64,000 bases of DNA from an uncultured Clostridia bacterium (GCA_947624225.1 CANQJF010000001.1:62001-126000), one strand, 5' to 3'. Shown: positions 1-8,889, counted from the stretch's first letter. The notes: a model not told the origin generated them from the letters alone. Translations and numbers: made by a program.

Positions 1-168
1 ATTGCGCCCGTGCGCTCGGAGGGGATGCGCGAGGGACGTTGGGGCGTGCTCGATTACGGTGACGTGGTCGTGCAGATCTTCAACGAAGAATCCCGCAAGT
101 TCTATTATCTTGAACGCCTTTGGGATTCGGGCGGCAACATTCAACACTATGAGAATGATGACAAATGA
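1..168 (+). CDS. rsfS: Ribosomal silencing factor RsfS, C-terminal part
   Basis: The window opens inside this gene; 55 codons remain before the TGA. The tail matches the end of the RsfS/Iojap family: a WGVLDYGDVVVQIF stretch, then a FYYLERLW motif, which are the most conserved parts of that family. RsfS binds ribosomal protein uL14 and blocks joining of the subunits, lowering translation in starvation. The last dozen residues (DSGGNIQHYENDDK) are a normal variable tail. The start and upstream partner lie outside the window. Identification rests on the conserved end only but is fairly secure. Confidence 0.85.
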   Translation: MAPVRSEGMREGRWGVLDYGDVVVQIFNEESRKFYYLERLWDSGGNIQHYENDDK

Positions 169-170
169 AA

Positions 171-204
171 TTTGCCGCCGCGCAGCATGCTGTGCGGCGG
201 CAAA
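171..204. terminator. 34-bp palindrome between convergent genes, possible bidirectional terminator
   Basis: Arms TTTGCCGCCGC (171-181) and GCGGCGGCAAA (194-204) are perfect complements, and the inner CAGCATGCTG (183-192) is also palindromic, so almost the whole 34 bp pairs. It lies two bases after the rsfS stop and 40 bp before the end of the - strand gene. No good T-run follows on the + side, so termination is an inference from position and symmetry. Confidence 0.5.
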
Positions 205-243
205 CGTTTCATGAAATGGGCTCGTCCTCGGGGGAGGAGTTTG

Positions 244-501
244 TCATTTTCCGTCATCTTTAAAGGAGATCCGTCTGGGCTCCGAATAGGTGTTGCGGGT
301 GCGCTTCTTCTTTTTCTCGACGATATAATACACCGGCTCGGGCTCTTTGGGCGCGGGCTTTTCGGGCTTGTCTTTGGGGAGATTTTTTTTGGCTCGGTAA
401 CCGTAGCGGGCCAATAAGAAAACATGCACCGCAAAGAAGCAGGCGATCAGGAGGAGAAGAGAATACAGGCCGCCGAGCCATTGGTTTGCAAGAAGATCCA
501 T
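244..501 (-). CDS. Small single-pass membrane protein, function unknown
   Basis: The 85-residue product starts MDLLANQWLGG, has one hydrophobic segment (about residues 10-32, LYSLLLLIACFFAVHVFLL) and then a basic, proline-rich tail (KDKPEKPAPKEPEP) followed by YYIVEKKKKR. The layout suggests a short N-terminal membrane anchor with a charged cytoplasmic tail. I do not recognise a family with a known role. A TACAAT box preceded by TGC lies only 6 nt before this ATG, so the mRNA may be leaderless. The frame could be extended upstream, but that part looks non-coding and runs into the divergent DeoC-like gene. Confidence 0.6.
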   Translation of the reverse strand: MDLLANQWLGGLYSLLLLIACFFAVHVFLLARYGYRAKKNLPKDKPEKPAPKEPEPVYYIVEKKKKRTRNTYSEPRRISFKDDGK

Positions 502-507
502 GGCTCC

Positions 508-516
508 ATTGTAGCA
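508..516 (-). promoter_or_regulatory. Extended -10 box for the small membrane protein
   Basis: On the - strand the sequence reads TGC-TACAAT (extended -10 type) followed by GGAGCC and then the ATG at 501. Transcription would start at or within a base or two of the start codon. No clear -35 element is seen. The assignment is tentative. Confidence 0.35.
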
Positions 517-524
517 CGTGCGTT

Positions 525-554
525 TTGTCATAAATTGGCAAAAAAGGGAATAAT
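525..554 (+). promoter_or_regulatory. Candidate promoter of the DeoC-like gene
   Basis: TTGTCA (525-530) and AATAAT (549-554) are separated by 18 bp and lie 20 bp before the first ATG of the DeoC-like gene. The boxes are imperfect. The candidate lies back to back with the - strand extended -10 at 508-516. Confidence 0.35.
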
Positions 555-574
555 TTCCGCGACTTTCGGGAAAG

Positions 575-1366
575 ATGTTTCGTATGGAAGGTACGTATCT
601 TTCCGCGGCGGAGGCCGTGGAGTATGGAGAATTCAAGAGGACGCGCAGGGAAGCGGAGATCTCCGTGACCCTGCACAAGCTGACGGTGGATGCCTCCCGC
701 AGGGAGACCGACCGTTTTGCGCTCAAAACGGCATGCGAGAGCGCGAGAAAGTTTTTTGCTTACGGCGTGCTTGTTTCGCCCATCAACGTTGCGGCGGCCA
801 AAAAGCATCTTGCGGGAAGTGAAACTTACGTCATCTGTCTCGTCGGCGGCACGGGGGAGAGCATCTTGCCCGTCAAACGCTTGGAGGCAAAAAAGGCCCT
901 TTCCCAGGGAGCAAAGGAGATTCGGCTTGTCCTCTGCTATTCTGCTTTGCGGGCGGCCAATGCTTCCTACCTCAGGCGGGAGATCAAAAAAATAAAGCGT
1001 GCCGTGCGCAAATTGCCTCTCGTGGTGTCTCTCGAAGATCATTCGCTCGGCGAGGAAGAGGTCGCGTTGGGGGCAAAACTTGCGGCAGAGGCCGGTGCGG
1101 ACGCGGTGTGCGTGCGCGGGGAGACGCAATTTGTCTTGCGCGCCTTGCGGGCAAGCGGCGGGAAAATTCGCGTGGACGCCTCCGAAGTGGAGAATGCGGA
1201 ACAGCTCCGTGCGCTCATCAAGGCGGGGAGCTCTCTGTTTGGCACTTCCGACCCCGAGCGCATCGCAAAGGAACTCTATGACAGGGCCCGCGAGGAATCC
1301 GAGCAGGTTGCGACAGTCCCGATCGGAAAACCCGTTCCCGAGATGCCTCTCGGCGAAAACGAATAA
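575..1366 (+). CDS. DeoC-like (deoxyribose-phosphate aldolase fold) protein without the catalytic residues
   Basis: The 263-residue product follows the DERA barrel along its length: 'SPINVAAAKKHL' (beta 2), 'GAKEIRLVLCYSAL' (aldolase: GADEIDMVINxGAL), 'AAEAGADAVCVRG' (aldolase: AAxAGADFVKTSTG) and 'GTSDPERI' (aldolase: GTSSG). The catalytic positions have changed: the proton-relay Asp is Arg117, the Schiff-base Lys is Cys179, and the second Lys is Asp201. Aldolase activity is therefore unlikely; a regulatory or binding role, or a new activity, is possible. ATG 584 is an alternative start. The stop codon is part of a terminator stem. The fold assignment is secure, the function is unknown. Confidence 0.7.
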   Translation: MFRMEGTYLSAAEAVEYGEFKRTRREAEISVTLHKLTVDASRRETDRFALKTACESARKFFAYGVLVSPINVAAAKKHLAGSETYVICLVGGTGESILPVKRLEAKKALSQGAKEIRLVLCYSALRAANASYLRREIKKIKRAVRKLPLVVSLEDHSLGEEEVALGAKLAAEAGADAVCVRGETQFVLRALRASGGKIRVDASEVENAEQLRALIKAGSSLFGTSDPERIAKELYDRAREESEQVATVPIGKPVPEMPLGENE

Positions 1367-1387
1367 CGGCTTCGGCCGTTTTTTGTT
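1365..1387 (+). terminator. Intrinsic terminator after the DeoC-like gene
   Basis: AACGGC, a TTCG tetraloop, GCCGTT and a run of six T. The left arm begins in the TAA stop codon of the upstream gene. Confidence 0.85.
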
Positions 1388-1471
1388 TGCGAAAAAGGGC
1401 GATCATTCCGATGTGGGCGCATATTTTTTTGTGCGGTCGATGAAAAAATGAGAAAAGGGCCGAAAAACGCT

Positions 1472-1499
1472 TTGAAATTTCCGTAATTTATAGTAAAAT
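1472..1499 (+). promoter_or_regulatory. Candidate secA promoter
   Basis: TTGAAA (1472-1477) and TAAAAT (1494-1499) with a 16-bp spacer, about 55 bp ahead of the secA start and downstream of the previous terminator. Confidence 0.55.
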
Positions 1500-1553
1500 A
1501 TACAGGTAATATTCTGCACGCATTCCGCGTGCCTTTTTTCGGAGCATATCAGC

Positions 1554-4500
1554 ATGGGATTGATTTCTTTTATCAAGAACAGCGACGGCCGCAAGAGCCT
1601 CAAAAAGCTCGATAAGATGGCCTGCATGGTCGAAGCGCTCGAACCGAAATATCAGGCGATGAGCGACGACGAACTCAGAAACCAGACAAATGTCTTGAAA
1701 GACCGTCTCGCCAAGGGCGAAACGCTGGACGACATTCTCTTCGATGCGTTTGCGGCATTGCGCGAAGCGAGCTGGCGCGTCCTCGGCATGAAGCACTTCC
1801 ACGTTCAGATCGTGGGCGGCATCTGCCTCTTCCAGGGCCGTATCGCCGAGATGAAGACGGGTGAGGGCAAAACCCTCGTCGCAACGCTTCCCTCCTACCT
1901 CGAAGCATTGAGCGGTAGGGGCGTGCACATCGTCACTGTCAACGACTACCTCGCCCGCCGCGACGCGGAATGGATGGGGAAGGTCCATCGCTTCATGGGG
2001 CTTAAAGTGGGCGTCGTCGTCCCCGGGATGTCACAGGAGGACAAGCGCGAGGCATATAAGGCCGATATCACATACGGCACCAACAACGAGTTCGGATTTG
2101 ATTACCTCCGCGACAATCTCACTTATAGTTTGGGCGATATGGTCCAGCGCGATCTCAACTTTGCCATCGTGGACGAGGTCGACTCCATCTTGATCGATGA
2201 AGCGCGTACCCCGCTCATTATCTCTCACAAGGGGGCGCAGTCCTCCGACCTCTATGAGCGCGCCGATAAATTTGTCCGTTCCTTGAAAGGCGGCTATGAC
2301 GACGAGCTCGACCGCATCTATGAGGAAACGATGAACGAGGCCCCCGAGGACGAGAAAGGGCATAAAAAGCGCAACCTTACGGAGAGCAAGCTGGATAAGT
2401 CGGAACAGCTCGGCTGGGATTATCTCATCGAGCGCAAGGACCGCGAGGTCCACCTCCTCGCGCTGGGTGCGGAAAAGGCAGAGCGTGTGTTCGGCATCGA
2501 CGATTGGGATGGCATCGAGGCCGCCAAAATCAACCATCACATCCAGCAGGCCTTAAAGGCGCATCATCTCTTCCACTTGGGCGAGCAATATATCATTGCC
2601 GACGAAAAGGATCCGGAGGGCGGCACGCGCAAAGGGATCGTGATCGTGGACGAGTTCACGGGACGTCTCATGATCGGGCGCCGCTATTCGGAGGGATTGC
2701 ACCAGGCGATTGAAGCCAAGGAGGGCATCTCCGTCCGCGAAGAGAACAAGACGGTCGCGACGATCACGTTCCAGAATTACTTCCGTCTCTACAAGAAACT
2801 TTCGGGCATGACGGGTACCGCCAAGACGGAGGAGGGGGAATTCCGCACGATCTATTCGCTCGACGTCATCGAGATCCCCACCAACCGTCCGGTCGCGCGG
2901 AACGATCTGCATGACCGCGTTTACTCCACGGAGACGGGGAAAAAGAAAGCAATCGTGCGGGAGATCATGGAGCGTCACGCAAAGGGCCAGCCTCTTCTCG
3001 TCGGTACCGTTTCCGTCGAGAAGTCGGAAGAGATCTCCAAGCTCCTCCGCGTCAACGGGATCAAACATAACATCTTGAACGCCAAGAACCATGAGCGTGA
3101 AGCGGAGATCGTTGCACAGGCGGGCCGCTTTGGCGCCGTGACCATCGCCACCAACATGGCCGGCCGCGGCACGGATATTCTGCTCGGAGGCAATCCCGAG
3201 TACCTTGCCAAAAAGCAACTTCGCGGCGAGGGCGTGGAGCATGACGTCATCGAGCGCGCCACGAGTTATGCGGCGGAACTCGATGAGGAGGCTGCCGCGG
3301 TGCGCGAGCGCTACAAGGCGCTGTATGACCAGTACAAGCAGCAGACGGACGAGGAAAAGAAGAAAGTCATCGAGGCCGGAGGTCTCTGCATCATCGGCAC
3401 CGAGCGCCATGAGAGCAGGCGTATCGACAACCAGCTTCGCGGCCGTTCGGGACGTCAGGGCGACGTGGGCGCTTCCATCTTCTTCCTGTCGTTGGAAGAC
3501 GATCTCATGAAGCGTTTCGGCGGCGAGCGCATGCAGGCCATTTACGAGCGCAGCAAGATGCAGGAGGATGAGAGCCTCGAAAGCGGGCTCCTGACGCGTT
3601 TGATCGAGTATGCGCAAAAGCAGATCGAGGGTCGCAACTTCGGCATCCGGAAAAACGTCCTCCAATACGACGACGTCATGAACAAGCAACGCATGCTCAT
3701 ATACGATCAGCGCATGAAAGTGCTCAAAGGCGAGGACGTGCACGAACAGATCCTGAAATACATTCCCGACCTCGTAGAGGATGTCGTGCGGCATACCGTG
3801 GATAACGACGCCATTCCCGCAAAGTGGAATGAGGATGACCTCAACGAGGCGCTCGAAAAGGGATATCTCCCGGCCGGAACGCATTTCGTCACGCGCGAAA
3901 AGCTGGAAAAATGGGATTTTGCAAAGGCCATCGAAAAGATCTCCGCCAAGGTTGCGGAAGTCTATGAGGCAAAGGTCGCCGATATCAACGCGGTGCTCCA
4001 AGAAAACGGCCGCGGAACGTTCGGGGATTATGAGCGCACGGTGCTCCTCCGATATGTTACGGATGAATGGGTAGACCACATCGACTCGATGGACCAGCTC
4101 CGCAAGGGCATCGGGTTGCGTTCCTATGCACAGGTCGACCCCGTGATCGCTTACAAGCAAGAGGGCTCCGCCATGTTCAATGAGATGATCGAGCGCATCC
4201 AAAACCGCACGATCGATCACCTCCTCCGCGTGCGTCTCCAACGCCAGCCCGCAGAGGCCCGTCCGCAACCGCAACCTCAGCAGCAGCCCGAGGTCAGGCC
4301 CCAACAGGCCATCCAGCGCATTTATCCCTCCGCGCCCAAGGCCGAACCGCAGGCTCCGGAGGTGCAGCGTGTCTATCCGTCGGCGCCGCAGGGAGAGGGG
4401 GTCGCCTCCGTGCAGATGGGGGCGCGCTCGGGCGAGACGCTTGTAGACCGGGGCGTGCCGGAAAAAATCGATCTCTCCAAATTGCAGACGAGCGGGTCGG

Positions 4501-4628
4501 AGAAATTCAATCCCGCCACGATGAAGAAGCAAAAAAAGCCCGGCGCCAACGATCCCTGCTGGTGCGGGAGCGGCTTGAAGTATAAGAAGTGTCACATGCT
4601 CTCCGATGAGCAAAAATCCCGCAATTGA
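1554..4628 (+). CDS. secA: Preprotein translocase motor SecA
   Basis: SecA hydrolyses ATP to push unfolded preproteins through SecYEG at the membrane. The 1024-residue protein has the Walker A motif MKTGEGKT (100-107), DEVD (207-210) followed by the family signature SILIDEARTPLIIS, the GTNNEFGFDYLRDN motif, and in the second motor domain NMAGRGTDI and GTERHESRRID. A Pro/Gln-rich linker (about 895-960) leads to a C-terminal zinc-binding SEC-C motif (C1002, C1004, C1013, H1014), which binds SecB or lipids in other species. It is longer than B. subtilis SecA (about 840 residues) because of acidic and charged insertions near residues 235-290 and 560-600 and the long tail. Its own promoter lies upstream; prfB follows 8 nt after the stop. 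Confidence 0.98.
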   Translation: MGLISFIKNSDGRKSLKKLDKMACMVEALEPKYQAMSDDELRNQTNVLKDRLAKGETLDDILFDAFAALREASWRVLGMKHFHVQIVGGICLFQGRIAEMKTGEGKTLVATLPSYLEALSGRGVHIVTVNDYLARRDAEWMGKVHRFMGLKVGVVVPGMSQEDKREAYKADITYGTNNEFGFDYLRDNLTYSLGDMVQRDLNFAIVDEVDSILIDEARTPLIISHKGAQSSDLYERADKFVRSLKGGYDDELDRIYEETMNEAPEDEKGHKKRNLTESKLDKSEQLGWDYLIERKDREVHLLALGAEKAERVFGIDDWDGIEAAKINHHIQQALKAHHLFHLGEQYIIADEKDPEGGTRKGIVIVDEFTGRLMIGRRYSEGLHQAIEAKEGISVREENKTVATITFQNYFRLYKKLSGMTGTAKTEEGEFRTIYSLDVIEIPTNRPVARNDLHDRVYSTETGKKKAIVREIMERHAKGQPLLVGTVSVEKSEEISKLLRVNGIKHNILNAKNHEREAEIVAQAGRFGAVTIATNMAGRGTDILLGGNPEYLAKKQLRGEGVEHDVIERATSYAAELDEEAAAVRERYKALYDQYKQQTDEEKKKVIEAGGLCIIGTERHESRRIDNQLRGRSGRQGDVGASIFFLSLEDDLMKRFGGERMQAIYERSKMQEDESLESGLLTRLIEYAQKQIEGRNFGIRKNVLQYDDVMNKQRMLIYDQRMKVLKGEDVHEQILKYIPDLVEDVVRHTVDNDAIPAKWNEDDLNEALEKGYLPAGTHFVTREKLEKWDFAKAIEKISAKVAEVYEAKVADINAVLQENGRGTFGDYERTVLLRYVTDEWVDHIDSMDQLRKGIGLRSYAQVDPVIAYKQEGSAMFNEMIERIQNRTIDHLLRVRLQRQPAEARPQPQPQQQPEVRPQQAIQRIYPSAPKAEPQAPEVQRVYPSAPQGEGVASVQMGARSGETLVDRGVPEKIDLSKLQTSGSEKFNPATMKKQKKPGANDPCWCGSGLKYKKCHMLSDEQKSRN

Positions 4629-4636
4629 GAGAAATT

Positions 4637-5734
4637 ATGTTCAAAGCTGATGATTACAGACTGAAATTAAAGGCGCTCGAAGAGACTTTGGGCGAAGCAA
4701 AATATGCTTTGGATATCGACCATAGGTATGACAAAGTAAAAGAGCTCAAAGCGGAACAGGAGGACCCGGCCGTTTGGCAGGATCTGGAACGCTCGGCCAA
4801 GATCGGCAGAGAGATCTCTTCCCATGAATCCAAGATCGCATCCTATGAGAGGGGCAGAAAGGCGCTCGACGATGCGTATGAGATCATCGACCTCATCGAG
4901 GAAACGGGGGAGGAGGACCTCATCCCCGAACTCGACAAGATGATGGCGGCGGCGGATACGGACATCGAGGAGATGCGTGTGCGCGCGCTTCTCCGCGGCA
5001 AATACGACAGCTGCAACGCTCTTCTCTCCATCCATGCGGGCGCAGGCGGAACGGAGGCGTGCGATTGGGTCTCCATGCTCTACCGCATGTATTGCCGCTA
5101 TGCCGAGATGAACGGATACAAGGTCACGGAAATAGACCGGCTTGCCGGAGATGCGGCGGGGCTCAAATCGGTGGACTTCAAAGTGGAGGGGGAGAATGCC
5201 TATGGGTATTTAAAGGCCGAGATTGGTGTTCACCGCCTTGTGCGGATCTCGCCCTTTGATGCCAACAAGCGCCGCCAAACTTCTTTCGCCTCCCTCGAAG
5301 TTATGCCGGAAGTGGACGATGACGATGAAGTGGAGATCAAGGACGAGGATATCCGGATCGATGTATACAGATCGTCGGGTGCGGGCGGACAAAAGGTCAA
5401 CAAGACCGAGACGGCTATCCGCATCACGCACTTCCCGACGGGCATCGTCGTCACCTGCCAAAATGAGAGGAGCCAACTTCAAAACAAGGAGATGGCGTTC
5501 AAGTATCTTCGCTCAAAACTCATCGAAAAGCAGATCGAGGAGCGCATGGCGGCCGAGGCTGCCTTGAAAGGCGAGACCAAGAAGATCGAGTGGGGATCCC
5601 AGATCCGTTCCTATGTTTTCTGCCCGTACACGCTCGTCAAGGATCACAGAACGGGCTATGAGATGGGCGACGTGCAGGCCGTCATGGACGGCAATATCCA
5701 GGGCTTTATCATCGATTTTCTGAAAAAGTCCTAA
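4637..5734 (+). CDS. prfB: Peptide chain release factor 2
   Basis: RF2 recognises UGA and UAA stop codons and triggers peptide release. The 365-residue product has the RF2 stop-codon tripeptide SPF (205-207) and the catalytic GGQ (250-252) in SSGAGGQKVNKTET. ATG 4637 is chosen over the in-frame TTG at 4625, which overlaps the secA stop. In many bacteria prfB needs a programmed +1 frameshift at a CUUUGA site near codon 25; here the equivalent stretch (YALDIDHRYDKVKEL) is read straight through with no internal stop, so synthesis is not autoregulated that way. It lies directly after secA, a common pairing. Confidence 0.96.
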   Translation: MFKADDYRLKLKALEETLGEAKYALDIDHRYDKVKELKAEQEDPAVWQDLERSAKIGREISSHESKIASYERGRKALDDAYEIIDLIEETGEEDLIPELDKMMAAADTDIEEMRVRALLRGKYDSCNALLSIHAGAGGTEACDWVSMLYRMYCRYAEMNGYKVTEIDRLAGDAAGLKSVDFKVEGENAYGYLKAEIGVHRLVRISPFDANKRRQTSFASLEVMPEVDDDDEVEIKDEDIRIDVYRSSGAGGQKVNKTETAIRITHFPTGIVVTCQNERSQLQNKEMAFKYLRSKLIEKQIEERMAAEAALKGETKKIEWGSQIRSYVFCPYTLVKDHRTGYEMGDVQAVMDGNIQGFIIDFLKKS

Positions 5735-5775
5735 TCGGTTTTAGGCAGACAGACGGTATCTGCATTGTTTGAAAG

Positions 5776-6789
5776 ATGAAAGAACCATTGATTTTAGGGA
5801 TAGAGTCCTCTTGCGACGAGACGGCGGCGGCGGTCATCCGCGGCCGCTCTCTTTTGTCCGATGAGATTATTTCTTCCGCACAGCTGCAAGCCAAGTTTGG
5901 AGGCGTGGTGCCCGAGCTCGCTTCGCGGGCGCACACCGATGCCGTGGATGAAGTCACCTCACGCGCTCTGAGGAGTGCGGGCGTAAAGAAAGAGGAGTTG
6001 GATGCGGTCGCCGTCACCTATGGTGCCGGGCTTCTCGGCGCGCTTCTCGTGGGGCTCTCGTTTGCGAAAGGGCTTGCTTACGCTCTGAATATTCCGCTCA
6101 TCGGCGTCAATCACATCCGTGGGCACCTTGCGGCGGCCTATCTCGAAGATGCCGCGCTGGAACCTCCTTTCGTCACCTTACTTGCAAGCGGCGGACACAC
6201 GGCCATCCTCTATGCCAAGACTGAGACGCAATTTGAGATCCTCGGCGGAACGCTGGACGATGCGGCGGGGGAGGCGTTTGATAAAATTGCCCGCGTGCTC
6301 GGGCTTCCCTATCCGGGCGGACCGCATATCGAGGCGCTGGCGCGGGAGGGGAACCCCGTGATCCCCATGCCCCGCATGCTTAAAGGAACGGGAGGATATA
6401 ATTTTTCTTACAGCGGACTGAAAACTTACATCATCAACTATGTGCATACGGCGGAACAGCGGGGAGAGGCTTTCAGCCGTGCCGATGTCGCCTGCTCCTT
6501 TCAACATGCGGCGCTGGACATTCTCATCCAAAAGACGGTGGAGGCCGCCTCAGAGAAAAAGACGGACACCGTGACGGCGGGCGGCGGGGTCATTGCCAAC
6601 GGATACTTGCGCGAAAAACTCGCCGAGGCGTGTCGCAGAGCGGGGCTCAAACTCGTGATACCCGTGAAGAGACGCTGTACGGACAATGCCGCCATGATCG
6701 CGGCGGAGGGGTTGATCCAATACCGTGCGGGGAATTTTTCTCCGTTCACAATCAATGCGGTCCCGAGCATTCCGCTCCATATGAATTGA
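5776..6789 (+). CDS. tsaD: tRNA N6-threonylcarbamoyladenosine transferase TsaD
   Basis: TsaD transfers the threonylcarbamoyl group from TC-AMP to A37 of tRNAs that read ANN codons, working with TsaB and TsaE. The 337 residues start with the ATPase-fold signature GIESSCDETAAAV and include the metal-binding HIRGH pair (H113, H117), 'LLASGGHT' and 'DDAAGEAFDKIARVLGLPYPGGP'. It is separated from prfB by 41 bp and ends in a terminator, so it probably closes the secA-prfB-tsaD unit. No tsaB, tsaE or rimI is next to it. Confidence 0.97.
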   Translation: MKEPLILGIESSCDETAAAVIRGRSLLSDEIISSAQLQAKFGGVVPELASRAHTDAVDEVTSRALRSAGVKKEELDAVAVTYGAGLLGALLVGLSFAKGLAYALNIPLIGVNHIRGHLAAAYLEDAALEPPFVTLLASGGHTAILYAKTETQFEILGGTLDDAAGEAFDKIARVLGLPYPGGPHIEALAREGNPVIPMPRMLKGTGGYNFSYSGLKTYIINYVHTAEQRGEAFSRADVACSFQHAALDILIQKTVEAASEKKTDTVTAGGGVIANGYLREKLAEACRRAGLKLVIPVKRRCTDNAAMIAAEGLIQYRAGNFSPFTINAVPSIPLHMN

Positions 6790-6792
6790 AAC

Positions 6793-6826
6793 AAGGACGT
6801 CTGTGGAGGACGTCTTTTATTTTTTC
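6793..6826 (+). terminator. Intrinsic terminator after tsaD
   Basis: GACGTC (6796-6801) pairs with GACGTC (6809-6814), followed by TTTTATTTTTT. Confidence 0.75.
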
Positions 6827-6846
6827 AAATTATTTCCCGCGGGCTC

Positions 6847-6875
6847 TTGCGTTTTATGACAAGATATGTTATACT
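6847..6875 (+). promoter_or_regulatory. Promoter of the RyR/TrkA-AAA-YbjN operon
   Basis: TTGCGT (6847-6852), a 17-bp spacer and TATACT (6870-6875). It lies between the tsaD terminator and the first gene of the operon, leaving a leader of about 55 nt. Confidence 0.6.
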
Positions 6876-6936
6876 ATTTTATAGGTGCGCCCATATGATG
6901 TAAGAGCTTGTGTGCGCATCCGGAGACCGGATTGCC

Positions 6937-8889
6937 ATGTCGCCCACTGTATTCTGTACGCTATTTTTATTTCTATCGATCGGAGCCATGGGGGTCTCGC
7001 TCTATCTCTGGATCAGGGCCATCCGCATGGCGCGCAGACGTGCGGCGCCCCCGAGCAGGGCATATAAGTTTTCGATCACGCCGTTCCAGATCTTCGTGAT
7101 CGGGTTCTTCATTGCGGCGGTCATTGCTTTCTATCCCGCCTACTATCTCTCGGCCACAGAGGTTGCGGACGGCGCATTCATCCGATTTTTACAGGCGCTT
7201 TTGTATTCCTTGCGGAATGTGTTGCAGCTCTTCGCGCTCGACGGGGACCTCGAATGTATTTCCCTTGCCTTTTCCGCCATCGAGGGCGCGCATTGGCTGG
7301 ATGTCGTCTATCACCTCTATGTTGCGGCGCTTGCAGTCGCAGCGCCCGTCATGACTGCCGGCTTTGTGCTCTCTTTCTTCCGAGAGTTCTCGTCGCTGGT
7401 CCACTATTACAGCATCTTCAACCACAGGGCAGACATCTTTTTGATCTCCGAATTGAATGAGAGAAGCATTGCCCTTGCGCGCGACTTGCTGTCGGATCGG
7501 AAAGCGCGGCGGCTGGTCGTGTTTGCCGATGTCTATGAGCGGGAAGAGGAGGAGAGCTTCGAGCTCATTGCCGAAGCCAAGCAATTGGGTGCGATCTGCC
7601 TTCGCCGCGACATCACGGAGATCGGCTTAAAACGCACAAAGGATATTTTCAGAAAGCTGTATTTCATCTCCGACAATGAGGATGAGAACGTTGAGCAGGC
7701 GCTCCGCATCATCAACCGTTGCCGGCGAGCGGGGCAAGAGGGGGAATCTATCTATGATACCCCCAAAACGCAGCTGTATGTCTTTGCGACTTCGGCAGAG
7801 AGCGAAGCGCTTTTGGACTCTGTCGACAAGGGAAATATGAAAGTGCGGCGCATCAACGAGAACAGAAATCTTGCCATCGATACGCTTGCGCGGCATCCCA
7901 TCTTTCTCGACGCAGAGGGCCCGTTGTCCGATTATTCGGTGCAAAAGCAGCTCAATATCGTCATTGTCGGGCTTGGCGGCTATGGAAAAGAACTCTTAAA
8001 GGCGGTGAGTTGGAGTTCGCAGATGCCAGGATTTTCTCCCACCATCCACGTCTTTGATAACGACGAATATGCCCGTGACCGCATCATGGCCGATGCGCCC
8101 GAATTGCTTTCCATGAGCGACTGTCACCGTGCGGGCGAGGCGCAATACAGCATCCGCTTCCACAAGACCGATGTAACATTGCAGGGTTTTCTCGAAGAGC
8201 TCTCGTCCGTCGGGAAGATCACCACGGTATTTGTCACGCTCGGCAACGACGAGAAAAATATCAAAACGGCAATGCGCATCCGCATGCACCTCGGCCGTTT
8301 GCAGATCGAGCGTGGAGGAGCGATCCCGCCCATCTATGCCGTTGTATACAGTCCGTCCAAGTCTCGCACCGTCCTCCAAAACGGCGGGTTGAAGAATATG
8401 CGCGGCGAGAGCTATGGGATCACGTTTGTGGGAGATCTCCGCTCGCGCTATTCGCTTGAAAGCATTGAGATGCCAGCGCTTGAACAGGACGGGTTCCGTC
8501 TGCATCGGGAGTGGGTCAATTCCGAACGCCTCGATGCGCGGTATTTGGAGAGCTACAACAAATTCGAATATTTTCGCCGTTCTTCCATGTCGAAGGCCTT
8601 CTATCAAAACCTTTGCGCAAGCATAGGGCTGGAAAAATTCCCCGCGGATACGTCCGATCCGAATGAGTTGGCGCACAATGAACTCATGGAGGGATATGAG
8701 CATATTCGTTGGAGCACTTTCATGCGGGCGGAGGGATATGTTCACACAGCCCTTGAAAAGAATCGGAACGATATTGCCAAGACGCACTATGACCTCGGGC
8801 CATATGCCGCCTTGGCGGATGAAAACAAATTAAAAAAGTTAATTGACCAAGGCACAAAAGCCAAGAACAGACAAGGAGATTCAACATGA
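6937..8889 (+). CDS. Membrane protein with tandem TrkA-N/RCK-like domains and a RyR-like C-terminal domain
   Basis: The first gene of a four-gene operon; 650 residues from ATG 6937, which has a CGGAGACCGG ribosome site (an in-frame GTG at 6910 lies upstream). Three or four membrane segments occupy residues 1-150. Two Rossmann-like regions follow: one near 160-280 without a clear glycine motif, and one near 335-450 opening with LNIVIVGLGGYGKELL (GxGxxG). The last 70 residues carry EHIRWSTFMRAEGYV, NRNDIAKTH and DLGPYAALADENK, resembling prokaryotic RyR (ryanodine receptor repeat) domains. No ion-channel selectivity filter is obvious. A membrane sensor of a nucleotide or ionic signal is a reasonable guess. 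The stop overlaps the next ATG (ATGA), implying coupled translation. Confidence 0.7.
   Translation: MSPTVFCTLFLFLSIGAMGVSLYLWIRAIRMARRRAAPPSRAYKFSITPFQIFVIGFFIAAVIAFYPAYYLSATEVADGAFIRFLQALLYSLRNVLQLFALDGDLECISLAFSAIEGAHWLDVVYHLYVAALAVAAPVMTAGFVLSFFREFSSLVHYYSIFNHRADIFLISELNERSIALARDLLSDRKARRLVVFADVYEREEEESFELIAEAKQLGAICLRRDITEIGLKRTKDIFRKLYFISDNEDENVEQALRIINRCRRAGQEGESIYDTPKTQLYVFATSAESEALLDSVDKGNMKVRRINENRNLAIDTLARHPIFLDAEGPLSDYSVQKQLNIVIVGLGGYGKELLKAVSWSSQMPGFSPTIHVFDNDEYARDRIMADAPELLSMSDCHRAGEAQYSIRFHKTDVTLQGFLEELSSVGKITTVFVTLGNDEKNIKTAMRIRMHLGRLQIERGGAIPPIYAVVYSPSKSRTVLQNGGLKNMRGESYGITFVGDLRSRYSLESIEMPALEQDGFRLHREWVNSERLDARYLESYNKFEYFRRSSMSKAFYQNLCASIGLEKFPADTSDPNELAHNELMEGYEHIRWSTFMRAEGYVHTALEKNRNDIAKTHYDLGPYAALADENKLKKLIDQGTKAKNRQGDST

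Noticed and set aside
2553..4613. Long open frame on the - strand opposite secA
   Set aside because: It is antisense to a certain gene, arises from codon bias in GC-rich third positions, and its product (Leu/Arg/Asp-rich) has no domain pattern.
4680..4720. Programmed frameshift site in prfB
   Set aside because: The frame is continuous; there is no UGA at the expected position.
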